Made by a program: the position numbers and the translations under genes
The notes under the pieces: model-generated
Seen by the model: the letters and a program-made list of their open reading frames with translations, nothing else
Database searches by the model: none
Told to the model about the DNA's origin: nothing
Assembly (NCBI GenBank): GCA_937941765.1
Contig: CALDGQ010000078.1
Span: 1 to 64,000, forward strand
DNA length: 64,000 nt
From: an uncultured Saprospiraceae bacterium
GTDB lineage: Bacteria; Bacteroidota; Bacteroidia; Chitinophagales; Saprospiraceae
Reading direction: 5' to 3'
Shown: piece by piece, positions 41,852 to 51,135 of the stretch
How the letters are laid out: each line of letters opens with the position of its first letter
Numbering within the stretch: the first letter of the stretch is position 1

Positions 41852-42628
41852 ATGAGATTTTTAGCCAGAGTTTTGCCTACCATTTTATTAATATTATTAA
41901 TAGCCGTAATTTATTTCGGTGGTAAAAAGGTAGTCACTTTTGTCAACAACAATAGCGAAGCATATGAAGCCTATCGTGTCACAAAAAATGCAGAGAATGA
42001 ACATGATAACGAAACATCTTACCAAGAAGAATCGTTAGCTGATGTCAGTAATTTTAAGAAGATTACACCCAAAGAAAAACAAAACAAACGTCAAAAAATC
42101 AATGATGAGGATTCTACTTCAGATGAATCAGATTTTGATGAAGACTTTGAAGATGCGGATGTAGATAGCCCTGAAGCGAGTCTTGATGCGGAATTGGAAG
42201 GCAAAAGTAGTAATCAATTAATTGCTTCAAAAACTGAAAAGAAGTCGAAAATTGAAAAAAAATCTACTTCTAAATCCACTAACACTAAAAAAAGTGTTGC
42301 GCAAAAAACAAATAAAAAACCTAGCGCGGATAAGTTGACTACTAAAGGAATTAAAAGAGATGTTCCAACATCTTATGATGTAAAAAGTACAGGAGAACAA
42401 TTTATGGTGATTGCTGGGTCTTTCAAAAGTAAAGACAACGCCAATATCTTTATTGATGATTTAGAGAAAAAAGGATTGAGGAATATTGAAATTATAGAGA
42501 TGAAAAACAAAAGCCTTAATCGAGTTTGTGTTTCCAGACATGCGACTTATGAAGTAGCAAAAGAAGTAACAACTCAATTGAGAAAAAAATATAACGTGGA
42601 AGCTTATGTCCACAGGAAAGCTAACTAA
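41852..42628 (+). CDS. Membrane-anchored SPOR-domain protein, copy 1
   Basis: One N-terminal membrane helix (LPTILLILLIAVIYFGG) is followed by a ~150-residue disordered linker that is first acidic (EDSTSDESDFDEDFEDADVD) and then lysine-rich. A C-terminal SPOR domain follows (~residues 185-258, QFMVIAGSFKSKDNANIFI). SPOR domains bind denuded glycan strands at the septum, which points to a role in division or envelope organisation. A paralogue follows 58 bp downstream and is probably cotranscribed. Confidence 0.85.
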   Translation: MRFLARVLPTILLILLIAVIYFGGKKVVTFVNNNSEAYEAYRVTKNAENEHDNETSYQEESLADVSNFKKITPKEKQNKRQKINDEDSTSDESDFDEDFEDADVDSPEASLDAELEGKSSNQLIASKTEKKSKIEKKSTSKSTNTKKSVAQKTNKKPSADKLTTKGIKRDVPTSYDVKSTGEQFMVIAGSFKSKDNANIFIDDLEKKGLRNIEIIEMKNKSLNRVCVSRHATYEVAKEVTTQLRKKYNVEAYVHRKAN

Positions 42629-42686
42629 GGTATTTTGTATTTTTGCCAAAAAATACAATTTCTAACACTATTAATATTATAACACT

Positions 42687-43337
42687 ATGAGTAAGTATTT
42701 AATTTATGCATTCGTTGCAGTATTCGCCTTTTTTTGGTTTAAAGTTGTTTTGGATGCAGGACAATCAAGAGATCAAGTTTTAACTGAAAGCGCAGAAGTA
42801 ATCAAAGAAAAAGCGCAAAAAGCAGGAAGAATCGTCGGAGATGTAATAGGAGAGGGAGAGACTGAGAATGAGGAGGAAGACAATGATGTTGGCGATGGAG
42901 AAGATGATTTGGATGAAGCGGAATTGGATGAAGATGAAATTCTAGCTGAAGATTGGGATGAAGCAGATGACACGGAAGAAGAAGAAACAATTGCAGATGT
43001 TGAAACAACTGCAAAAGGAGCAGCGGACAATTATGAAAAGAAGCCAGAAAAGCGGGCAACAAAACCTTCGCCAAGATCAATCGTCACGACAAGCAGCAAT
43101 GGTAGATTTTTAGTAATTGGTGGTTCTTTTTCATCCAAAGGAAATGCAAATACATTTGTCAAACAATTAGAAAAGATGGGATATGAAGATGCCGAAATTG
43201 TAGTGTTTGATAAAGCGAAAAAATATCATACCGTGAGTGTCGCTCGTTTTGATTCTAAGACGGATGCTTCCAAAGTAGTTGGAGCGTTGAAAAGTAAAGG
43301 TATTCCGGACGCTTATGTCCATAAGAAGAGAGGGTAA
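42687..43337 (+). CDS. Membrane-anchored SPOR-domain protein, copy 2
   Basis: The plan is the same as in the gene upstream: a single N-terminal helix (YLIYAFVAVFAFFWFKVVL), an extremely acidic low-complexity linker (residues ~55-95, largely Asp, Glu and Ala), a short basic stretch, and a C-terminal SPOR domain (residues ~145-216, RFLVIGGSFSSKGNANTFV). The two proteins differ in linker charge: copy 1 has a long lysine-rich part that copy 2 lacks. Both would reach through the periplasm to peptidoglycan. A palindromic repeat follows in the convergent gap. Confidence 0.85.
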   Translation: MSKYLIYAFVAVFAFFWFKVVLDAGQSRDQVLTESAEVIKEKAQKAGRIVGDVIGEGETENEEEDNDVGDGEDDLDEAELDEDEILAEDWDEADDTEEEETIADVETTAKGAADNYEKKPEKRATKPSPRSIVTTSSNGRFLVIGGSFSSKGNANTFVKQLEKMGYEDAEIVVFDKAKKYHTVSVARFDSKTDASKVVGALKSKGIPDAYVHKKRG

Positions 43338-43342
43338 TTATT

Positions 43343-43466
43343 TAATGTATGATTTAGGATTATTTTCTCATATTGGCAAAGCCAACATTTGAATTTATGA
43401 TATGATCGTTTTTACGTGTGCAACCGTATGGAATACGTTCTAACGATCATATCATAAATCATACAT
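43343..43466. repeat. Long palindrome, TTATGATATGATCGTT family, copy 4
   Basis: The arms GAATTTATGATATGATCGTT (43391-43410) and AACGATCATATCATAAATC (43442-43460) pair almost perfectly around a 31-base loop with TACGTGTGCA. The preceding small hairpin is TTGGC-AAA-GCCAA (43373-43385). It lies between convergent genes (ends 43337 and 43466), and its right end touches the rhodanese stop codon. Confidence 0.75.
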
Positions 43467-43771
43467 CAATTTTCAAATTTAGCTTGCCAGTCAACCACTC
43501 CTCCCAACACATTCCTTACATTTTTAAAACCAGCTTCAACCATTAGTTGTTTGGCCATACCACTTCTTTGTCCTGATCTACAATGAATAATAACTTCTTT
43601 TTCTTTGTAACCGTCTAGATCACCCATTGCACTCATCAATTCGCCCAAAGGAATCAAACGTGCTCCTAAATTGAATTCATCATATTCATGTTGTTCTCTG
43701 ACATCGAGAAACAAGTATTCATCGTGACTGCTTAATTTTTGTTTTAAATCTTCGACTGTTATATCGTTCAT
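43466..43771 (-). CDS. Rhodanese-domain protein
   Basis: This single rhodanese domain of 101 residues carries the active-site loop HCRSGQRS with catalytic C64, plus FLDVREQHEYDEFNLGARLIPLGEL. It is cytoplasmic and likely handles persulfide sulfur. The CRSGQRS loop fits the GlpE/PspE-like single-domain branch. It follows the T9SS protein gene by 36 bp in the same direction, but a functional link is not evident. Confidence 0.92.
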   Translation of the reverse strand: MNDITVEDLKQKLSSHDEYLFLDVREQHEYDEFNLGARLIPLGELMSAMGDLDGYKEKEVIIHCRSGQRSGMAKQLMVEAGFKNVRNVLGGVVDWQAKFEN

Positions 43772-43807
43772 CGTTTAGTATTTTAAAATGTAATTATTAA
43801 TCTATCT

Positions 43808-45985
43808 TTATTTTACAACAACAAATCGCTTTGTAACGGTTCCTTTAGTATCGTTGTTTAATCGTAAAAAATACATACCATTCAACAAGGTGCTAATATC
43901 AATAGTTCCATTCAAAATTCCACTTTTTACCAACTGTCCGTTCGCATTCAAAATTTGATAATCCAATACTTTTTCACTTACATTTTGAATATTTAAAATA
44001 TCAGAAGCCGGATTTGGAAAAACTGAAATTTCTGTAAAATCTGTTACCTCATTGACAGGTGTATTGTAAGGTGTCATATCACCAAACACGGGTCTTATCA
44101 TAATAGCGCCATCAATCAACCCACCAGGAGTAATTGGAGACCATTCAGAAGCGGTACTAAACCATCCATACTGAGTTGCATCTATATTGTTTTTATCCAA
44201 ACCTACTGGTATTGCATTTGAACTGTTAGAAACTTGTTGCCATCCAACATAAAAATCCCCAGCAGGTACGAATAAAGGTGCGGGATTTCCATCAAAATCA
44301 AATAAACTATAATTCGTAAATCCTTGTAAAGAATCGTAATCAGTGTCCACATAATATGGTGTTTGAAAGATAAGGTCAAATTCAGGATCATTATCTAATT
44401 CACCAACATAAACTTGGACATTTAGCAATTGGGTTTCGGTACCATCATATATTCTTGGGAAATGAAATTGCACGGCTCTTAATGAATCAGAAACATTCGC
44501 TTTAAATTGAACAGCAACCCTTGTCGATGCATTTTGAGCAACTAAGGCAGCTTCAGCAGATCCATCATCATAAGCAAAATAATCTTGAAATTGAGTCAAT
44601 CTTGTAACGGTATCATTTCTCAAAATTCCATCTGCTCCATCTTGTTCATTACCAACATTATATGCATAGGTAGTTTGAAAAGTAAGATTCGTTTCATTTC
44701 CAAAATTGTCGGTTAGTAAAACATTTTTCATTGCCTCGTATACACTTTCTGGAATGGTCTTATCAAATGAATTGGGAGTGTTTCCTGGTAAATTAAATTG
44801 ACTTCCACTTAACAATACAAAGTCGGTAACTTCGACACCACTATTTATTTCAGTAATATTTAGTTTAGTATTTTGAACATCGTTTTGGTCAGAGAAATGA
44901 TTGGTAATATTGACTACGTATTGATCCGTCGTTTCATTTTGAACGACCGGTACAAAATGTTTCCAAGGCATCGCAGTATAACGATCTAAAAAAGTAGAAG
45001 GTACCGTTGTAAATGCGATATCATCATAAACGCCATTTATGGTTGGAACCGTACCTATTGAAATATAATCTACGTGCCACAATTCGATTGCGCCTTGTCT
45101 TCTAGAATAATTTTTGAATCGCATTTGAAAACTACGATGAAAGAAACTCGGATTCGTATAAGTTCTGGTAATTGGCATGAAAGCATCAGGAACGGTTGTT
45201 GAACTTGTAGGTAGGAAAATTTCCAAAGTTGACCAAGTGCCATCATCCAATCGTGCTTCAACTATTAGGCTATCTCCAGGATACGGTTCAAAACCCAATC
45301 CTTTTTCCTGTACATGGTAACTCACATACACTGTGTTATTAGAAATGGTACTTAAATCAATAAAATTCGTTGTCAATTGATCTGACAATCCAAAGCCGCC
45401 ACCATAAGGTGTTCCTGAATAATCGATTCCATCAAAAGTGGCAAAACCTACGGAAGGCGGATTGTTTGCCAATGTATTGTTAACAAATACATCTTTGTCT
45501 AACCATTTAGCGGCATCAGGATAGGGACCAGCGTAGGAAAAGTCATCAAAAAATGGATTGTTGCTATCCAATTCAAAAGGGATTCTCGTTTGAAAAGGGA
45601 AGATATATTTACTGCAATCTCCGTCTGTTGTACATACTTCTACACAGATCACATCTTCTACCTCGTTGTTGCCAGTACTTGAAACATAAGACAAACATAA
45701 ATTATTTAAAGTGGCGGTTCCGAAATTGGCACTATTACAATTAAGGCAAGTGATGCTTTCAAAATCTCCATTTAATGAAAAAGTATCAACACAAGCGAGT
45801 GTTGTTGCTCCATCGGCAACAAAATTGACTGGCATGATTTGATCGTTTCCTCGGAAATCGATTCCCATAATTTCACTACTGTATTGTTGCAAAACTGGAT
45901 TCCCTAATATGGGAACTTCTACTAATTGTGCGTTAATTGAAAAATTAAAAAAACATAAAAAGAGAAAGGTAGTAATAGGACGCAT
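43808..45985 (-). CDS. T9SS-secreted protein of unknown function, 725 aa
   Basis: A signal peptide (MRPITTFLFLCFFNFSINAQ) and a C-terminal T9SS type A sorting domain (SVFPNPASDILNIQN to TKRFVVVK, last ~75 residues) mark it as exported to the surface. The interior is beta-rich. After a cysteine-rich region (residues ~55-130, several CxxC-like pairs), there is a jelly-roll-like segment (about residues 145-300) with DDFSYAGPYPDAAKWLDKDV, then two more beta domains. This arrangement is common in Bacteroidota 'T9SS C-terminal target domain' proteins. No catalytic motif was found. It is 98 bp downstream of the PASTA gene. Confidence 0.82.
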   Translation of the reverse strand: MRPITTFLFLCFFNFSINAQLVEVPILGNPVLQQYSSEIMGIDFRGNDQIMPVNFVADGATTLACVDTFSLNGDFESITCLNCNSANFGTATLNNLCLSYVSSTGNNEVEDVICVEVCTTDGDCSKYIFPFQTRIPFELDSNNPFFDDFSYAGPYPDAAKWLDKDVFVNNTLANNPPSVGFATFDGIDYSGTPYGGGFGLSDQLTTNFIDLSTISNNTVYVSYHVQEKGLGFEPYPGDSLIVEARLDDGTWSTLEIFLPTSSTTVPDAFMPITRTYTNPSFFHRSFQMRFKNYSRRQGAIELWHVDYISIGTVPTINGVYDDIAFTTVPSTFLDRYTAMPWKHFVPVVQNETTDQYVVNITNHFSDQNDVQNTKLNITEINSGVEVTDFVLLSGSQFNLPGNTPNSFDKTIPESVYEAMKNVLLTDNFGNETNLTFQTTYAYNVGNEQDGADGILRNDTVTRLTQFQDYFAYDDGSAEAALVAQNASTRVAVQFKANVSDSLRAVQFHFPRIYDGTETQLLNVQVYVGELDNDPEFDLIFQTPYYVDTDYDSLQGFTNYSLFDFDGNPAPLFVPAGDFYVGWQQVSNSSNAIPVGLDKNNIDATQYGWFSTASEWSPITPGGLIDGAIMIRPVFGDMTPYNTPVNEVTDFTEISVFPNPASDILNIQNVSEKVLDYQILNANGQLVKSGILNGTIDISTLLNGMYFLRLNNDTKGTVTKRFVVVK

Positions 45986-46083
45986 AAAGCTATTTTTGGA
46001 AATTAAATGAACGTTTTACATTGTTAGGAAAACGCTTGGCTTATTGAAATGTTGCTTGTTAACTTTGTAGTAAAGGTTACAGA

Positions 46084-47019
46084 TTAACCGTTTTCTAGAT
46101 CATTTGAATCATTAATTAATTGACCAGTATCTGATTCATCTTGTGCACTTGGCTTTTCAACGGGTGTTTCTATTTGGTCGACATCATAATCATCTCCAGT
46201 ACATCCTGAAGGTCTTTTTTGAGTCAAATAAAGTTGTACTTCTTCACCGACTTGCATGGTAGCGCTTTCTGAAAAACGTGGTACTTGCCTTAAAATATAA
46301 GCAGTCCCACGATTAGTAACGCTAGGATCATCAATAACAGAACCGACATTTAAGTTGTAATTATTAATGATAAATTCAGCTTCTGTAAATTTCTTGCATC
46401 TCAAATCCGGAACAGAAACAGTGGTGCTCATTCTTTCGGAAACCACAAATTCTACCGTACTTCCTTCCTCGACTTTAACTCCGTCTTCTAATTCGCTGGT
46501 AACATCTTTCCCTTTATACCATACTTCCAAGATGGTATTTTCTGCTAATTTACTTCTGAATTTTTTACTTTTAATTTTAGTAGAAACGCCCATTCTTTTA
46601 CACTTTCTTTTATATTGAAAGAAGTCATCATTACCTCCTGTTAGGTTCGGTAAAATTTTAATATTAGGGTTGCTTTTGGAAACGGTGACATATACTGTTC
46701 TATTTTCTTTGACCATTGCATTGGCAATTGGATCCTGTTCTAACACAACATTTGCTTTTTTGCCTAATAAGAAAATACTATCAACGATTGCCATGGAAAA
46801 ACTACGATCTTCAGCCAATTGTTTAGCATCCTTATAATCCAGTCCGACATATTCGTGGACTTCATATTCTTCGTTGTGATTGGTGTACCATCGCATCCAC
46901 ATGGACAGTAAGAAAAGACATACGCCAACGAAAATTGCGATTCCAACAAAATTGCGTATAAAAATTCCACTTGTTAAAAAGCAGTAAATTTCTCTACCAA
47001 CATTTCTAAGCTTTGACAT
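46084..47019 (-). CDS. PASTA-domain membrane protein
   Basis: A short cytoplasmic N-terminus and one membrane helix (FVGIAIFVGVCLFLLSMWM, ~residues 24-42) are followed by three PASTA repeats. The first starts at YVGLDYKDAKQLAEDRSF, the second at ILPNLTGGNDDFFQYKRK, and the third at VPDLRCKKFTEAEFIINNYNL. The tail is acidic (ETPVEKPSAQDESDTG). PASTA domains bind muropeptides or beta-lactams; here there is no kinase or transpeptidase attached. The start overlaps the end of the ddl gene by 14 bp, so translation is coupled and a role in peptidoglycan is likely. Confidence 0.9.
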   Translation of the reverse strand: MSKLRNVGREIYCFLTSGIFIRNFVGIAIFVGVCLFLLSMWMRWYTNHNEEYEVHEYVGLDYKDAKQLAEDRSFSMAIVDSIFLLGKKANVVLEQDPIANAMVKENRTVYVTVSKSNPNIKILPNLTGGNDDFFQYKRKCKRMGVSTKIKSKKFRSKLAENTILEVWYKGKDVTSELEDGVKVEEGSTVEFVVSERMSTTVSVPDLRCKKFTEAEFIINNYNLNVGSVIDDPSVTNRGTAYILRQVPRFSESATMQVGEEVQLYLTQKRPSGCTGDDYDVDQIETPVEKPSAQDESDTGQLINDSNDLENG

Positions 47020-49699
47020 TCGACTTTAGTTTTTGTCTTGTAAATCCGAACTCTAAAATTTTATCAATAAATTCATAAGGTTTGTAACCGTTGATTGCAC
47101 ATTGATGAAAAATGCAAGTTGCTGGTGTCATCCCTGGCAATGAATTTATTTCAATAATAATTGTTTCTGCCCGGTTGTTTTCAAAGATTCTAACAAAAGC
47201 ATCAATACGAGCGTATCCTCTGATATTCAGTACTTTAGCTGCTTTGTGTAATACTTCTTTAACTTGAGATGCAATATAAGTATATTCATCCGCATTCTTG
47301 GAATACCTAGCGGGAGTAATATTTTGACCTTCTCCGGCTAAGAACTTTTCTTCAAGGCTCAAAATCTCCCCACCAGCCAAAGCTTCAGATGGTTCAAACA
47401 TTTCGAAGCTAATTTTTTCATTCTCAAAATGAGTCAGTAAACCACCAGTAATCTCCATAAATCGATCCGCACCATTGGAAGTGATTAATGCTTCAATGAG
47501 CACCTGGTTTTTTTGTGGAAACTCTTCTTTAGGTTTTAATTGAAGTTGTTTTTGTAAGGATTCTGAAATTTCTTCTTCCTCTCTAAAAATCGCTTCCAAA
47601 AATGCCACCAACTCCTTTCGATCATCAATTTTTTTAACAGCAGAACTGCAGCCATCATCTACTGGTTTGGCGATAAAAGGGTAGGGGAATGATTTTTCAA
47701 TTGCTTCAATTTGTTTGTTAGAATTTTCTAGAAAATCATTTTTGTAAACAAGTTGTTGATTTGTTACTATGAATCCTTGTTTTTTAAGTGTTTGAAGTGT
47801 TAGATATTTATCTATTGTAACGTTAGAACTCTCATGATTGGAGCCGTTATAAGCGATGCCAAGTGATTCTAATTTTTTCTGAACAGTCCCATCTTCTCCT
47901 GGTCTTCCATGTAATGCTATGAATGCACCATCTATCATTTCTGCCAGTTCGGTATAAGACACTTTTTGTGGTTCAAAAATTAAATTAGAGGAAGCATATT
48001 TATCGGTGATATTTTTGCATAGCAATTTGATGTCATCAATAATACGGTGCTTTTTAAAATTTAGAATTTTATCGCGGATATCATCAGCATTATCTTTTAA
48101 TAATAAGTTGATTGGAATTTGATATAATTCGTGATGTTCACTATTTCCAGTCAAAAAAATCGGGATTGGTTCATACTTATCTGAACTAGCTAATTTTTCA
48201 AAAATATTACGTCCACTCTCAACAGAGATATGACGTTCAAAAGAATAACCACCTAGAATCACTGCAATTTTCTTTTTACGAGTCACTTCATTTTTTAATC
48301 CACTTATTGAATCATCCAATTGAAACAACAATTTTTCAAAACCTGTTTTATCAGGATTGGACTCAATTCGTTCCTGAATAGAAGTACGTATTATGTATGT
48401 TAGAAATTGAGATGGATTTAATCCAATTTCTGCTGCTTGATGAAAGAAGAAAGAAGAAGGCAACATACCAGAAGTAGTATTTGGATCATTCAAAAATATT
48501 TCATCTTCATCTGTAATAAATCCATCAATTCTTGCATAAGTATTGAAGCCTAAAAAATCAAACAGTTTTTCACATTCTAGTCGAATCGAATTAATGTTTG
48601 TATTGGTAACATTGATCGGTGTAATTTTTCGAGAAAGACCTGGCAAATATTTTGAGCGATAATCAAACACTTCATTCCCTTTTACAATTTCTGTTGGTGG
48701 CAACGAAATTGATTTTCCATTTTCATCTTTCAGGACAATACACGAGAATTCTTTTCCATGAATGAAAGATTCAAGAATTACCAACTGTTCACTCAAATGA
48801 CTTTCCAAAGCAACCGATTCTTTACTCGTTTCAAAATGGCTATCTAAATATTTCAGTAATTCTTCAGGATGATATAAAGTTTTTTCATTGACATCCATTG
48901 GAAAACCTAAACCGTCTCTGATGTCCGTTTGTGCGCGTATTGTTTCAATTTTATTAGATTTGGAGTAGTTACTCCATTTTTCATAAGTAATTTCAGAAAT
49001 GAAAAAAGCATCATTTATTTTTTTGTCAAATAATTCCAGTCCACCTTCCTCATTTATAATTGCGACGCCGATAGAAGAACCTTGATTCGCAGGACGGATC
49101 ACCATAGGAAAACCAATTTTAGTTTTCGCTTCTTCATATAATTTAGTGGTATTAATTCCTTTCCAATTTCTGCGAGGAATCACGATCACTTTTGGAGAGG
49201 AAAATCCTGCCGAGCTCATAATTTTTTTCTGAAATGCTTTATCCATTCCAATAGCGCATCCACGTACGCCACTACCCGTGTATGGTATGTTGAGACTTTC
49301 TAATAATCCTTGCAATTGTCCATCTTCACCAAAGACACCATGTAGTGCTAAAAATGCGACATCCATTAGAGAACTCAATTCTGACAACTCAATTTTCCGA
49401 CCCACTTTACTAATCAAATTATTCAATTCCTCGTCCGACAATTTCCCCAAACTTTCCATATAAATTTGAAACTCATTGGGAGAAGCAGGAAGATGTTGAA
49501 TCGGTGGATAAAAATCACGGATGGTTCCTTTGTAAACAAATTGCCAATCTAATAAAATGAAATTCCGATTGCTATCAATAAAAATCGGAATGGGTTCAAA
49601 CAATGATTTGTTTAAGTTGTCATAAACCGTACGGCCACCGGCAAAAGAGATTTCTCTTTCTCTAGAAGGACCACCGAAAAGAATTCCAATTTTTAGCAT
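47006..49699 (-). CDS. ddl: Double-length D-alanine--D-alanine ligase (two fused Ddl units)
   Basis: Normal Ddl has 300-370 residues and makes the D-Ala-D-Ala end of peptidoglycan precursors. This chain (897 residues) has two complete ATP-grasp Ddl units. Unit 1 (residues 1-~470) shows GGPSREREISFAGG, LHGVFGEDGQLQG, PANQGSSIGV and, at the metal site, LNDPNTTSGM, where the usual E-x-N and PGM become D-P-N and SGM. Unit 2 (~476-897) shows GGYSFERHISVESG, LHGRPGEDGTVQ, DDGCSSAV and an intact IIEINSLPGMTP. Unit 2 therefore looks catalytically competent at the metal site and unit 1 altered. It is coupled to the PASTA gene downstream. Ligation of another substrate (D-Ala-D-Lac or D-Ser) cannot be judged here. 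Confidence 0.88.
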   Translation of the reverse strand: MLKIGILFGGPSREREISFAGGRTVYDNLNKSLFEPIPIFIDSNRNFILLDWQFVYKGTIRDFYPPIQHLPASPNEFQIYMESLGKLSDEELNNLISKVGRKIELSELSSLMDVAFLALHGVFGEDGQLQGLLESLNIPYTGSGVRGCAIGMDKAFQKKIMSSAGFSSPKVIVIPRRNWKGINTTKLYEEAKTKIGFPMVIRPANQGSSIGVAIINEEGGLELFDKKINDAFFISEITYEKWSNYSKSNKIETIRAQTDIRDGLGFPMDVNEKTLYHPEELLKYLDSHFETSKESVALESHLSEQLVILESFIHGKEFSCIVLKDENGKSISLPPTEIVKGNEVFDYRSKYLPGLSRKITPINVTNTNINSIRLECEKLFDFLGFNTYARIDGFITDEDEIFLNDPNTTSGMLPSSFFFHQAAEIGLNPSQFLTYIIRTSIQERIESNPDKTGFEKLLFQLDDSISGLKNEVTRKKKIAVILGGYSFERHISVESGRNIFEKLASSDKYEPIPIFLTGNSEHHELYQIPINLLLKDNADDIRDKILNFKKHRIIDDIKLLCKNITDKYASSNLIFEPQKVSYTELAEMIDGAFIALHGRPGEDGTVQKKLESLGIAYNGSNHESSNVTIDKYLTLQTLKKQGFIVTNQQLVYKNDFLENSNKQIEAIEKSFPYPFIAKPVDDGCSSAVKKIDDRKELVAFLEAIFREEEEISESLQKQLQLKPKEEFPQKNQVLIEALITSNGADRFMEITGGLLTHFENEKISFEMFEPSEALAGGEILSLEEKFLAGEGQNITPARYSKNADEYTYIASQVKEVLHKAAKVLNIRGYARIDAFVRIFENNRAETIIIEINSLPGMTPATCIFHQCAINGYKPYEFIDKILEFGFTRQKLKSNVKA

Positions 49700-49789
49700 T
49701 AATAAACAGATTTTGGTTGTTGAATCTTCAAACTTATATAACGTAAAGTACTCTTCTATTATTCGTTAACTTAGCTGCAAAGTTATAAA

Positions 49790-51082
49790 ATGAATAAAGA
49801 AATTCTTCGCTTGGCGATTCCAAATATCATTAGCAATGTATCTGTGCCATTATTAAGTACAGTTGACACCGCTTTAATGGGGAGAATGTCTGAATTACAT
49901 TTGGGAGCAATCGGTTTGGGAACCATGCTTTTCAACTTTTTATACTGGAATTTCGGCTTTTTGAGAATGAGTAGTACCGGATTGACGGCACAAGCCTATG
50001 GTCGAAAAGATGAAATAGAAATCATCAACACGTTATGTCGTGCCTTGCTGGTAGCGGCTATCCTTGGTTTGTTGATGCTGATTTTTCAAAATCCAATCGG
50101 TGCAGCAGGTATGTATCTACTCAATGCTGCTGGAGCACAACATGCTTTGGTAGCGGAGTATTTTTTTATTAGAATTTGGGCAGCGCCAGCAACGATTGCT
50201 CTGTACGCCATTATGGGATGGTATTTTGGGATGCAAAATGCGATTTATCCATTGATCTTGACAGTCTTTATCAATGTTGTAAATATATTGTTGAGTTTTT
50301 ATTTGGTAAAAGAAGTAGGGATGGATATCGGTGGAGTAGCGTGGGGGACGGTTGCGGCACAATATTCGGGATTGGCATTGGCGTTTGTGTTGTTCTTATC
50401 TCGATATCGCAGCTATCTATCTCAGATCAAACGATCAAGTCTTTTATCCACTCAATCCATCCTTCGTTTTTTAAATATCAATCGAGACATCTTCATTCGT
50501 ACCTTGTGTTTGACATTTGTCTTTGCTTTTTTTTATAGTCGATCTGCTGCCGGCGGAGAACTCCTGTTAGCAGTCAATATTATTTTGTTGCAATTTCTGA
50601 ATTGGATGTCTTATGGAATCGATGGATTTGGATATGCTGCGGAAAGTTTGGTTGGAAAATACAAAGGAGCAGACAATGAAAAAGGAATAAACAAAGCCAT
50701 CCGATACAGCATGTTTTGGGGAATGATATTAGCAGGACTGTTTACCTTAATTTATTGGGTTTTTGGAGATATCATCATGCGGATATTTACGGATCAAGAA
50801 TCGGTATTACAAGCAGCTCAACCATACTTCTTTTGGATATTGATTTTACCGATGGTGGGTTTTGCTTGTTATGTTTGGGATGGTATTTATATTGGATTGA
50901 CTGCTTCAGTTGCGATGCGAAATAGTATGTTATTGGCATTACTTGTTTTTGGGATTGCTTATTATTTTATAACACCTTATTTCCCAATACATGGGTTGTG
51001 GTTTTCTTTGTTGCTGTTTTTGGGAGTGCGTGGATTGTTTCAGTGGTATTTATTTTTTAAAAGAGGGATGGGTTTAACATAA
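49790..51082 (+). CDS. MATE-family efflux transporter (DinF-like)
   Basis: This is a 12-helix inner-membrane antiporter of 430 residues. The N-terminal ILRLAIPNIISNVSVPLLSTVDTALMG and GLTAQAYGRKD are MATE/DinF signatures, repeated in the second half around NWMSYGIDGFGYAAESLVGKYKG. It is expected to export organic cations or toxic metabolites in exchange for Na+ or H+. It is divergent from the ddl operon with 90 bp between them. A TPR-CHAT gene follows in the same direction 53 bp later. Confidence 0.92.
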   Translation: MNKEILRLAIPNIISNVSVPLLSTVDTALMGRMSELHLGAIGLGTMLFNFLYWNFGFLRMSSTGLTAQAYGRKDEIEIINTLCRALLVAAILGLLMLIFQNPIGAAGMYLLNAAGAQHALVAEYFFIRIWAAPATIALYAIMGWYFGMQNAIYPLILTVFINVVNILLSFYLVKEVGMDIGGVAWGTVAAQYSGLALAFVLFLSRYRSYLSQIKRSSLLSTQSILRFLNINRDIFIRTLCLTFVFAFFYSRSAAGGELLLAVNIILLQFLNWMSYGIDGFGYAAESLVGKYKGADNEKGINKAIRYSMFWGMILAGLFTLIYWVFGDIIMRIFTDQESVLQAAQPYFFWILILPMVGFACYVWDGIYIGLTASVAMRNSMLLALLVFGIAYYFITPYFPIHGLWFSLLLFLGVRGLFQWYLFFKRGMGLT

Positions 51083-51135
51083 GTTTGTAAAACGGTTTAG
51101 TATATTGGGCATAATACATACTAAAGGATATTAAT

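Noticed and set aside
42773..43080. Antisense reading frames rich in Ser, Leu and His opposite the SPOR gene
   Set aside because: They are composition shadows of the Asp/Glu-rich linker codons on the plus strand.
47006..49699. Frameshift or assembly fusion of two separate ddl genes
   Set aside because: The frame is continuous through a normal linker with no internal stop, and each unit is differently diverged, so a recent assembly duplication is unlikely.
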